Source: Thermaerobacter marianensis
GTDB lineage: Bacteria > Bacillota > Sulfobacillia > DYIH01 > DYIG01
DNA length: 7,885 bases
Reading direction: 5' to 3'
Assembly: GCA_020723725.1 (NCBI GenBank)
Contig: DYIG01000011.1
Location: forward strand, 10,963 to 18,847
In this document: piece after piece, positions 1 through 6,900 of the stretch
Position numbering within the stretch: the first letter of the stretch is position 1
Layout: each line of letters begins with the position of its first letter
Translations under genes and position numbers: made by a program
Notes under the pieces: generated by a model
The model's input: only the letters and a program-made list of their open reading frames with translations
The model's database searches: none
Told to the model about the DNA's origin: nothing

Positions 1-2
1 AG

Positions 3-299
3 GTCCCAGGACAGTGGATGGTTTTAAGGGCTAAAGCCGGTAAGAATCGGAACGTGGTGATCACAGTTCAGGGGGATCTGGAACAGGTGGGTGATCAAAC
101 GCGGGTCGGCAGGATTGTAAAAAAGGACAACCGAAACGGCAACATTTTGGAAGCACCGGTTACGGAAAAGATAATCGATATGCACAATGGCAAGTTGGAG
201 CTGAAACACGGGGAGGATGGCTTGATATTGGAGTTGTCCATGCCCATCCATGAACCGGAGTCCAACGTAGATGAGGATTTGAATTTAGTCGAAAAATAA
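3..299 (+). CDS. C-terminal fragment of a degenerate histidine-kinase-type (GHKL/HATPase) protein, 5' partial
   Basis: The frame is open to the left window edge (it reads V-P-G-Q-W just before the first ATG at 18), so the gene probably begins upstream and only about 98 codons are seen. Numbering from the ATG at 18, a beta strand (NVVITVQ, residues 12-18) is followed by a loop. Residues 41-62 then line up without gaps with the G2-box/helix/strand end of histidine-kinase ATPase domains: the segment KIIDMHNGKLEL matches the family pattern KIVELHGGRIEV, and it closes with the usual strand ending in MPI (residues 75-77). The glycines that hold ATP in this family (GxGLGL) are mostly absent: the stretch reads GNILEA. 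Either this is a non-binding ATPase relic within a working sensor, or the resemblance covers fold only. An acidic tail (ESNVDEDLN) follows. The identification is an inference from pattern and not certain; the protein could be an unrelated hypothetical. It is followed by a 160-base gap before the sulfur genes, so the two are probably separate transcripts. Confidence 0.5.
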   Translation, partial: VPGQWMVLRAKAGKNRNVVITVQGDLEQVGDQTRVGRIVKKDNRNGNILEAPVTEKIIDMHNGKLELKHGEDGLILELSMPIHEPESNVDEDLNLVEK

Positions 300-312
300 C
301 GCTACACTTTTG

Positions 313-344
313 ATGAATACCCCGTAATGCCCTTTACGGTTCAT
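313..344. other. Interrupted inverted repeat between two genes
   Basis: Outer arms ATGAA (313-317) and TTCAT (340-344) enclose inner arms CCGTAA (322-327) and TTACGG (334-339) around a 6-base loop. Four unpaired bases (318-321) bulge on the left side only. The RNA could form an 11-bp interrupted hairpin just after the upstream gene's stop. No T-run follows on either strand, so it is not a classical intrinsic terminator. It may be an RNA 3'-end stabiliser, a protein-binding palindrome, or chance. Confidence 0.35.
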
Positions 345-383
345 GCCAATAGCTGTATAAGCGTCTGATTCCGATAAAACCAC

Positions 384-413
384 TTGGATAACAAGGAAAT
401 ATTGTGATAGAAT
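384..413 (+). promoter_or_regulatory. Candidate sigma-A type promoter for the sulfur gene pair
   Basis: An extended -10 element is visible: TG at 405-406, one base, then TAGAAT at 408-413 (5 of 6 matches to TATAAT). A weak -35, TTGGAT (384-389, matching only the TTG), sits 18 bases upstream. Transcription would start near 420, giving a leader of about 40 bases before the GTG start at 461. It lies in the AT-richer gap between genes, as expected, but the -35 is poor, so the call depends on the extended -10. Confidence 0.4.
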
Positions 414-442
414 CAATTGAGAGTTGATGCAATGTTTTTGTC

Positions 443-457
443 AGGAAAGGGGAGGGG
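443..457 (+). promoter_or_regulatory. Ribosome binding site fixing a GTG start
   Basis: A purine-rich tract (AGGAAAGGGGAGGGG) contains GGAGG at 451-455, five bases before the GTG at 461. The two nearby ATGs (427 and 432) are in other frames relative to the reductase gene, so this site is what supports GTG 461 as the start. Confidence 0.75.
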
Positions 458-460
458 TTT

Positions 461-1501
461 GTGAGCGATATAGGGGCAGCTAAAGAGCGGAAAAGGGAAC
501 TCAACCTGGGCGGCCAAACGATACGCATTCTGCCTGAGGAATTGAAGGCAGGGGGAATAATCCCGCAGAGGCAAAAAGGGATGGTAACGGTCCGGTTCGC
601 AGCTCCGGGCGGCCGGGTTGAGGCCAAGCATATGGCAAAGATAGCGGAGCTGGCTGACAAGTACGGACGGGGTTACCTGCACTTCACGTTCAGGCAGTCC
701 CCCGAGATTCCCTTTGTGCGGCTGGAGGACGTCGAGGCTTTGGTTGCCGAGGCGGGCGAAGTTGGCGCCAGCATAGCCGGGTGCGGCAAGCGGGTGCGCG
801 TTCCCACCGCCTGTGCCGGCTGCGAGTACAACCCCAACGGCCTGGTGAACACACAGGATATGGCCCGGGAGTCCTATGAGCGGTATTTCGGGATGGATCA
901 TTCACATAAGTTCAAGCTCAGCTTCTCCGGGTGCCCGGTTGATTGCGCTCGAGCCAGGGAGAACGACCTTGGTTTCCAGGGGCAGGTTGAGCCCTATCTG
1001 AATCCCGATAACTGCACAGGGTGCAGCCTTTGTGTCCAGGCCTGCCAGGACGACGCCCTGTACATGGATCCCTCCATTGAGGGGCCGAGGACCAAACGCG
1101 GCATGCCAGTACGGATCGAGGAGCAGTGCATATCGTGCGGCGACTGCATCAAGGCCTGCGCCTTCGATGCCATGCTGCCGCAGCGTACGGGCAACGCCGT
1201 TTATTCCGGGGGTAAGCACGGGAAGCACCCGCATGTGGCCTATCCCATTGCCGAATTCGTTCCGGAAGAGAAGGTCTACGATGTTATTGAGGCTGTGATG
1301 GCCTGGTACCGGGAAAACGGGAAGAAGGGCGAACGGATCGGTGTTACAATAGATCGCATCGGTATCAACAGCCTCAGAAGGGCGCTTAAGGACGTGATCG
1401 GCGAGTATCTGCTGCAACAGGAGGATATTGAAAAGCCCCGGTGGCGCAAGGTATTCTTCCATGGTGTGGCGGATGCGTTGCCTGAATACGAGCAAGTGTG
1501 A
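461..1501 (+). CDS. AsrC-like siroheme sulfite/nitrite reductase protein with two [4Fe-4S] ferredoxin motifs
   Basis: This 346-residue cytoplasmic protein has the architecture of anaerobic sulfite reductase subunit C and the small group-III Dsr-like proteins. An N-terminal ferredoxin-like nitrite/sulfite reductase half-domain spans about residues 35-95, including G-Y-L-H-F-T-F-R-Q, the counterpart of the siroheme-contacting TTRQ region. The siroheme/cluster domain spans about 112-175. Two ferredoxin motifs follow: C185-x2-C188-x2-C191-x3-C195 and C223-x2-C226-x2-C229-x3-C233. The C-terminal segment GVTIDRIG...ALKDV (294-312) also matches AsrC. The last cluster pair is normal (C158-P-V-D-C162; the final Cys is the usual siroheme-bridging ligand). 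The first pair is odd: C118-A-G-C121 occurs where the family has C-x5-C, and the expected second cysteine is N124. The likely role is reduction of sulfite, nitrite or a related sulfur substrate using ferredoxin-level electrons, but the true substrate is unknown. No asrA or asrB is adjacent. The start is GTG with a strong ribosome binding site. It is almost certainly co-transcribed with the TusA-family gene 10 bases downstream. Confidence 0.9.
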   Translation: MSDIGAAKERKRELNLGGQTIRILPEELKAGGIIPQRQKGMVTVRFAAPGGRVEAKHMAKIAELADKYGRGYLHFTFRQSPEIPFVRLEDVEALVAEAGEVGASIAGCGKRVRVPTACAGCEYNPNGLVNTQDMARESYERYFGMDHSHKFKLSFSGCPVDCARARENDLGFQGQVEPYLNPDNCTGCSLCVQACQDDALYMDPSIEGPRTKRGMPVRIEEQCISCGDCIKACAFDAMLPQRTGNAVYSGGKHGKHPHVAYPIAEFVPEEKVYDVIEAVMAWYRENGKKGERIGVTIDRIGINSLRRALKDVIGEYLLQQEDIEKPRWRKVFFHGVADALPEYEQV

Positions 1502-1511
1502 GGTGTCATGA

Positions 1512-1763
1512 ATGAGTGAAGCCGGAGAGGGCCTAAAGCCCGCGAAAAGCCTGGATCTCCGCGGGACACCGTGTCCCATAAACTTCGTCAAGACCAAGCT
1601 GGCCCTTGACGGACTGGCCGAAGGGGAGTTGCTGGAGATCATTATTGACGAAGGAGAGCCCTGCAAGAATGTCCCGCGCAGTGTGAAAGATGAGGGGCAT
1701 AAGATACTGGAAGCCGAGGACATTGGCGGGGCCTTCCGGCTTTTGATTGTGAAGGTCGCATAG
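1512..1763 (+). CDS. TusA/SirA-family sulfurtransferase (sulfur carrier)
   Basis: This 83-residue protein matches the usual TusA length (about 75-85). The signature is near the N-terminus: L-R-G-T-P-C21-P-I-N-F-V-K-T-K. Cys21 is the residue that carries a persulfide in TusA proteins. The usual CPxP is CPxN here, a variant I associate with TusA-like proteins of anaerobes. The later stretch D-E-G-E-P-C51-K-N-V-P-R-S keeps the family's conserved loop before the second helix and adds a second cysteine. The small alpha/beta fold is cytosolic, with no signal peptide. The start at ATG 1512 is preferred because GAGGTG (1500-1505) sits six bases upstream; the ATG at 1508 runs into a stop after three codons. 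It lies 10 bases behind the AsrC-like gene and is followed by a terminator, so the two form a transcription unit. It probably delivers sulfur to, or accepts it from, the reductase; this is inferred from context only. Confidence 0.92.
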   Translation: MSEAGEGLKPAKSLDLRGTPCPINFVKTKLALDGLAEGELLEIIIDEGEPCKNVPRSVKDEGHKILEAEDIGGAFRLLIVKVA

Positions 1764-1777
1764 GTCGCTAATACGAA

Positions 1778-1801
1778 CGTTTGAGCGTTTAGGCGTTTGA
1801 A
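1778..1801 (+). repeat. Three tandem 8-base repeats (CGTTTRRN)
   Basis: CGTTTGAG (1778-1785), CGTTTAGG (1786-1793) and CGTTTGAA (1794-1801) follow one another without spacing, just after the TusA stop. Immediately before them a 9-base unit is also doubled: AGGTCGCAT (1753-1761) and AGGTCGCTA (1762-1770), so the stop codon lies inside a repeated tract. This looks like slippage-generated microrepeat DNA. No function is evident. Confidence 0.6.
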
Positions 1802-1822
1802 AGAAGTTTGGTGAAATGTATA

Positions 1823-1860
1823 GAGGCTGTCCGGTGTTGCGGGCAGCCTCTTTGTTATTC
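1823..1860 (+). terminator. Rho-independent terminator of the sulfur gene pair
   Basis: A near-perfect stem pairs 1823-1833 (AGAGGCTGTCC) with 1842-1852 (GGGCAGCCTCT) around an 8-base loop, with one G-U pair. It is followed by a T-rich tail (TTTGTTATT, 1852-1860). It stands 60 bases after the TusA stop in the sense direction. On the opposite strand the hairpin is not followed by a good T-run, so it is mainly a plus-strand terminator. Confidence 0.85.
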
Positions 1861-2159
1861 GATTTGGCCTACAGGCGCTTTATTGAATCGTTTAACCTTT
1901 GGGTGTTCAGCCCCCGGTTTTTTGGACACGTACTAAACTTAAGCAACCTGTTGCAGCGGATAATCTACCCTTGCCTGGAGGGGTGATCGATGCCCCAGCC
2001 GTTGCAGGATCCAGTAAAAGGCTTGAAATGGGGACGGATGAAGGGCGTTATGTAAATCCGTTATTTTTTTAGGGCTTGTTCCATTTTGGGTGGCACGGAA
2101 TAAGCAAAACCTTGACCACGCTCTCCCACAGTTCTAATAACTTCGGCCAGCATTCAAAT
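1861..2159. other. Gene-poor gap between two convergent operons
   Basis: No convincing gene is seen in these roughly 300 bases on either strand. Items present are: a weak terminator-like hairpin at 1894-1923; a near-palindrome GCAACCTGTTGC (1943-1954); two copies of GTTGCAG (1950-1956 and 2001-2007) flanking a GGGG/CCCC mini-stem (1980-1996); and inverted arms ACGGAT (2034-2039) and ATCCGT (2056-2061) followed on the plus strand by a T-rich run (2061-2070). On the minus strand a 30-codon open frame (2153-2061) starts 6 bases after the TetR stop, and another frame is open for more than 40 codons and stops at about 1939-1937. Both read like plausible protein but carry no recognised motif or good ribosome binding site. 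They may be relics of a lost gene or mobile element. Confidence 0.4.
1894..1923 (+). terminator. Weak second terminator-like hairpin
   Basis: AACC (1894-1897) pairs with GGTT (1916-1919) and GGG (1901-1903) with CCC (1911-1913), with a small internal loop (TTT opposite CC) and a 7-base apical loop. A run of six T (1918-1923) overlaps the end of the stem. It is in tandem with the strong terminator at 1823-1860 and could act as a backup, but the stem is short and interrupted. Confidence 0.3.
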
Positions 2160-2798
2160 TTAGCTCGTTGGGTTGAGGCCCGTAAACACCAGTGATAGCA
2201 ATTCCTGTGCCGCGTCTTCGCTCGTGAGGCCTGCATGGGGTGGTTTGCGACCAGCCCATGTCTCTTGGAACATGGCTTCATGAAAGACAGCGGTCATAGC
2301 GCCATGGATAGCTTGGGCCGCAATCCGAGGATTAACCGGACGAAAAAGCCCCTGGTCAATCCCCTGGGTGATGATGACGGTGAAGAGGTCGATGCATTCC
2401 TGCCTGATCTTCAGGAGGTGGTTTTTCAGCTCCTTGTCCGAGATCCCGGTTGACTCCATCACCAGTCTTCCCAGGGGTTGGCTTGACTCCCCGAAGGAGA
2501 GGATGCTGTGGGCGGCCGCTTCCAGCTTCGCACGGGGGTTGTCTTCGGCTTCAGCGGCGGAGAAGATGGTTGACTTAAAGGCGTCCATACTGCTGCGGAT
2601 TATCTCGACCAGGAGGTCGCGCTTGCTGGGGAAATAGGTGTAGACGGTCCCCTTGCCAATACCGGCCCGGGCCGCGATATCCTCCACCCGCGTCTCGTGG
2701 AAGCCCTGTTCCAGGAAGAGTTCCCTGGCTGCGCCAAGTATGAGCTCCCTTTTGTCCGGTGTTTTATCAGGCATCCGCGGTTCTGTAAGCCCCATCAT
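2160..2798 (-). CDS. TetR/AcrR-family transcriptional regulator
   Basis: This 212-residue protein has the usual TetR length. An N-terminal helix-turn-helix DNA-binding domain covers about residues 16-62: ILGAARELFLEQGF, then the helix EDIAARAGIGKGTVYTYF, then PSKRDLL. These match the TetR_N consensus closely, including the hallmark T-V-Y-x-Y-F. Residues 70-205 form the helical ligand-binding/dimerisation part. They lack strong similarity I can name, though LVMESTG...IRQ resembles regulators of the AcrR/FadR type. It is the last gene of the minus-strand efflux operon. Its ATG overlaps the TolC-like stop (ATGA, 4 bases), with GAGGGGAG just upstream; the second ATG, one codon in, has better spacing and may be the true start. 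It most likely represses this operon and is induced by a pump substrate. The inducer and operator cannot be seen because the promoter lies beyond the window. Confidence 0.93.
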   Translation of the reverse strand: MMGLTEPRMPDKTPDKRELILGAARELFLEQGFHETRVEDIAARAGIGKGTVYTYFPSKRDLLVEIIRSSMDAFKSTIFSAAEAEDNPRAKLEAAAHSILSFGESSQPLGRLVMESTGISDKELKNHLLKIRQECIDLFTVIITQGIDQGLFRPVNPRIAAQAIHGAMTAVFHEAMFQETWAGRKPPHAGLTSEDAAQELLSLVFTGLNPTS

Positions 2799-3931
2799 TC
2801 TCCCCTCGCGAAGCTGCGCATATCCTTGCCGGTCAGGTTGGCAAAGCCGACCCGTGCCATATTATAAGAGAAGACGGCGCTGGAGAGCGCCATACGGGCC
2901 GCGCTGGCGCGGGCCTGCACCTCAAGCGCCTCAGCCATCGTACCCAGTCCTGCCTTGTAACGCAGATCAGCCAGCCTGGCGTTTTCCTCCGCCGCTTGGA
3001 CGGCCGCGTGCTGCTGACTGATGCGTTCAAAGGCGTCCAGTGTATCCAGGTAACTCTTCCTCACCTGGAACTCAACGTCGACCTTGGTGCTGTTGTGTTT
3101 GGCCACTGCCTGCTTGTGTTCCAATTCCGCCTGGCGGTAGGTATAGGTGTTCGGGGTGTAATAGCGCCCCGTTATTTCAAGTTTGAGACTGGCCAAAGAG
3201 GCGGCATGAGTCGCCTTGGAAAGCCCGAGGTTCTGCGCAAAGGCGCTGTTTATGGCAGCATCCAGGTCGATGTCCTCTGGAGGGGTCTCCTCAAGGGGCG
3301 TGGTTAATTCCAGGTCTGTCGTAAGTGGCAGCCCGATGGTCTTGTTGAGGTTCATAACAGCGACTTTGTAGTCCTTGGTGGCGGATGACAGGTCAGCCTT
3401 TGCCGCTGCGCGCGCGGATTCTGCCGCCAGGACGTCGAGTTTGGCCCTGGTTCCGGCTTTGTAAGCTGCCTGGGCCATGGCCAGTTGCTGGTCGGCAGAC
3501 TTCAATGCGGTTTCGCGGACCGAGAGTAGTTCACGCTGTAGCAGGGCCGAGAAATAGGCCTGCCTGATGGCCAGGTCTATGCCGGATCGGGCGTCCAGCA
3601 GGGCCTTTTCGTCGTCTTCCAGAGCGAAAGCGGCGTGTTTGGGGTTCAGGTATTTCATGAACGCCTGCTCCATGCTGAAGATGTTGTCGCCGTCTATGTC
3701 AGAGGCCAGGTCCTCGGCCTGCTCCAGGCCCACCCGGGATTTCTCCGCTTGCAGGCGGGCCAGTTCAACGGAGGGGTTGTTCCCCATCCCCAGGCTAACC
3801 GCGTCGGCGAGCGAGAGCCTTCGGGTTTCCGGTTCGCTGTTTTCGGCGGCAGTGCCTGTGATCGATGCCAGTACGGTGATCGACACCAGGGCCACTATCT
3901 TCAGAAGGCTAGACCGTGTTAAACGAGGCAT
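2795..3931 (-). CDS. TolC-like outer-membrane-efflux-family protein, short form
   Basis: With the start at 3931 the product is 378 residues. A typical signal peptide is visible: basic MPRLTR, hydrophobic core (residues 9-25), and likely cleavage after T-A-A29. An upstream in-frame ATG at 4024 would bury this signal behind 31 unlikely residues, so it was not chosen. GGGG lies about 11 bases before the ATG. Two TolC repeats are visible. Each ends in the family signature: YKAGTRAKLDVLAAE (157-171), running to the K-T-I-G at 197-200, and YKAGLGTMAEALEVQ (325-339), running to N-L-T-G at 365-368. Long helices with coiled-coil character dominate. TolC proteins usually have over 400 mature residues, while this one has about 349, and the positions where beta-barrel strands should sit are short and not barrel-like. 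It overlaps the pump gene by 23 bases. It should be the exit duct or adaptor partner of the pump. In a one-membrane cell it might instead span the wall. Confidence 0.88.
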   Translation of the reverse strand: MPRLTRSSLLKIVALVSITVLASITGTAAENSEPETRRLSLADAVSLGMGNNPSVELARLQAEKSRVGLEQAEDLASDIDGDNIFSMEQAFMKYLNPKHAAFALEDDEKALLDARSGIDLAIRQAYFSALLQRELLSVRETALKSADQQLAMAQAAYKAGTRAKLDVLAAESARAAAKADLSSATKDYKVAVMNLNKTIGLPLTTDLELTTPLEETPPEDIDLDAAINSAFAQNLGLSKATHAASLASLKLEITGRYYTPNTYTYRQAELEHKQAVAKHNSTKVDVEFQVRKSYLDTLDAFERISQQHAAVQAAEENARLADLRYKAGLGTMAEALEVQARASAARMALSSAVFSYNMARVGFANLTGKDMRSFARGE

Positions 3932-6900
3932 CTGGTCCCGATCCCCTTTCAACAGGAGTACCCTTTTTTCTGGAGAACCTCTTCGACAGGTCGTCAAAGA
4001 AGCTGTATATAACCGGAACGACAACCAGCGTCAGAACCGTGCTGACGAGCAGCCCGAAGAGCACGACCACCGCCATTGGCGCCTGGAACTCCGAGCCCTC
4101 TCCCACACCGAGGGCCAGTGGCAGGAGGGCCAGGATGGTGGACAGGGCCGTCATCAAGACTGGTCTAAGCCTGACGGCGCCGGCCTCCCTGATGGCCTGA
4201 GTCCGTTCCACGCCGCGGTTCCTGAGGGCTATGATGTAATCTACCAGAACTATGGCGTTGCTGACCGCGATGCCGCTCAGCATAATCACGCCGATGAGTG
4301 AGGCGATATTCAGGTGATGCCCGGTGAAAAGGAGTCCCAGGATGGCTCCGATGAGTCCCAGCGGCACCGAGGTCATGATCGTCAGGGGTTGAATCAGTGA
4401 CTCGAATTCAGCCGCCAGAATCATGTACACCAGGAGGAGGGCCATAATAAATGCCTTCCCGAGGCTGCCGAAGGATTCCCTCATCTGCTCCTGCTCCCCG
4501 GCGAAATCGATGGAGTACCCCGGGGGGAGTTTGATGTCCGAGAGTTTTGTTTGGATGTCCTGCATTATCTCCCTGAGGGAGCGGCCGGTGATATCGCCCG
4601 TAACGGCCACGACACGGACCTGGCCGTCGCGTTGAATGGCCACGGGTCCATGAGTGGGTTCGAAGTGGCCAAGCTCGCCCAGGGGCAGGGTCAGGCCCAT
4701 GGGGGTCTTGACCGGTGTCTGCAGTAATTCCGCTTCGTTGGCCCGTGATTTCTGGTCAAGCCGGACGCGTATATCGATATCGTCGCCTCCAACATGGTAG
4801 CGTGTGGCCACGACACCTTCCATGGCCGAACGCAGGGACTGCCCCACCTGGGCGGCGCTCAGTCCCAAAGAGGCAACTTTCTCCTGATTAAGAGTGAAAC
4901 GGAGTTCCGGCAGCGCTTCCCCTGTGCTGGTTTCAACCTCTCGAGTGTCGGGTACTGCTTTTACCCGCTCGGCTACCCGCCTTGAAATTGCATCGAGTTG
5001 CTCTATATCCTCACCCTTGATGTGAATGGTGATGGGGGAATCGCTGCCCCCGCCACTCATCCCGCCACTGGCCTGGACGGTTATCTTGGCGCCGGGGATG
5101 GCGGCGAACCTCTGCCGCAGATCCTCCATGACCTCGTTAAGTGAGCGGTCACGGTCCTTCTGTTTCACCAGTTTGACGTCGATCTGAGCCGCGTCTTTGC
5201 CTGTTACGCCGGGCCCCAGTGATTGATTGCTGCCGCCAGCCCGTGTGAACACTGCCTCTACCTCGGGCATTTTGAGGATGATCCCTTCAACCTGTGAAGC
5301 CAGTCTATTTGTCTCCTCTAACTGAGTGCCTCGGGGGAGTTTGATGGTTACCTGCATTTCGCCCCGGTCCATCTTTGGCATGAACTCCGCCCCAACCAGG
5401 GGTATGAGGAACAGGCTGCCAATGAAGGCGCCAACAGATATGAGCACCACCGTGCCCCTGCGGCCAAGCGCCCACCCCAGGGCACGGTAATAGGTCTCCT
5501 GCATCCGGCTGCGCCCCTGGGTTTCATGCCTTTCCGTCTTAGCGTTTTTGCCGACCCTGGATAGGAGCAGGGACGAAAGGAGGGGGATGAGTGTCATGGC
5601 GACAAAGAGTGAAGCCAACAGGGCAAAGGTCACCGAGAGAGCCATCTCACCAAACAGTTCCCCTGTCAGGCCTTCCGTGAAGGTGATGGGGAAGAAGACC
5701 GCCACGGTCGTCAGCGTTACGCCGGTAATGGCCGAGAGCACCTCGGCGCTGCCATTGATGGCGGCCTGACGCGGCGATTCCCCTGCTTCCCGGTGCCGGA
5801 AGATGTTCTCCAGCACAACTATGGCGTCGTCAACCAGGCGCCCCACGCCTAGGGCCAGGCCTCCCAGGCTGAGCATGTTCAGGGTCAGCCCGGAGAAGTG
5901 CATCAAGGCGAAGGCACCCAGAAGGGAGATGGGGATGGCCGAAGCGATGACCAGCGTGCTGGGGATGCTGCGCAGGAACAGGAAGATTACCACCATTGCC
6001 AGCAGACCGCCCTGGACCGTGTGGTCGAGGACGTTCCTAATGGAAACCTTAATGAAATCGGCCTGGTCCATGACGATGCCGATCTCGGTCCCCGGCGGGA
6101 GCGTTGGTTTCAGTTTTTCTATTTCCTTGTGAACCTTGTCCGAGATGTCTACCGCGTTGGATTCGGTTTGTTTCAGGACGCTCATACCGACGCTGGTGTT
6201 GCGGTTCATTCTGGTGTAGCTGTCTTTGTCCTTATAGGTGTCTTTGACCTCGGCTATATCTTTAAGGAAAACGACCGTGCCCTGAGGGCCGGTGAGGGCT
6301 AGGTTCCGTATTTCCTCCACGCTCCTGAACTGGCCGTTGGAACGGAGGAGGAATTCCCCTTTGCCCTGTGGCAGGGTGCCTGCGGACACGTTGACATTGC
6401 GCGCACGGAGGGCTTGAATGACGGTGTCCAGGGACATGTTATAGGCCTGAAGGCGCTGCGAGTCCACCTCGACCCTTACCTCGCGTTCGTCACCGCCGGC
6501 GACGGAAACGGAGGATACCCCGTCAAGCCTCTCCAGTCTGGGTTTAATGATGTCTTCCGCGAGTTTGCGGATGCTCGCCGAATCCCCTTTCCCGGAAACC
6601 GCCAGTGTGATGACCGGCCGTGCGGAGGGGTCGAATTTCATGACCAGCGGGGAACCGGCGCCGTCAGGGAAACGACCCTTGATGCGGTCTATGCGCTCCC
6701 GCATCTGCAGGGTAGCCATGTCCATATCGGTGCCCCAGTTGAATTCCACAATTACGATCCCCATGTCCTCGCGGCTTTCGGAGCTGACCTTTTTCACGTT
6801 GTTCGCCGTGGACAGGGAGTCTTCCAGGGGTTTAACGACCAGGTCCTCGACTTCCTGGGGGCTGGCGCCGTCGAAGCTGACCACGGCAACGGCCACGGGG

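Noticed and set aside
902..1723. 273-codon minus-strand open frame opposite the reductase and TusA-like genes
   Set aside because: It is antisense to two well-supported genes, its translation has no recognisable domain, and it crosses the boundary between them.
1778..1801. Tandem repeats as a CRISPR or iteron array
   Set aside because: The units are only 8 bases, directly abutting, and three in number. There are no spacers and no replication gene.
2034..2070. ACGGAT/ATCCGT hairpin followed by T-run as a terminator
   Set aside because: The stem is only 6 bp with a 16-base loop, and its T-run serves the plus strand, where two better placed hairpins already precede it. It is not suitable for ending the minus-strand operon.
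3932..4024. 31-residue N-terminal extension of the TolC-like protein
   Set aside because: The extension would place a good signal peptide internally and lengthen the overlap with the pump gene to over 100 bases. The ATG at 3931 with an upstream GGGG fits better.
3567..4301. 244-codon plus-strand open frame opposite the TolC-like and RND genes
   Set aside because: It is a shadow of high-GC coding sequence: its translation is low-complexity with Arg/Ser/Ala excess and it spans two real genes in the other direction.
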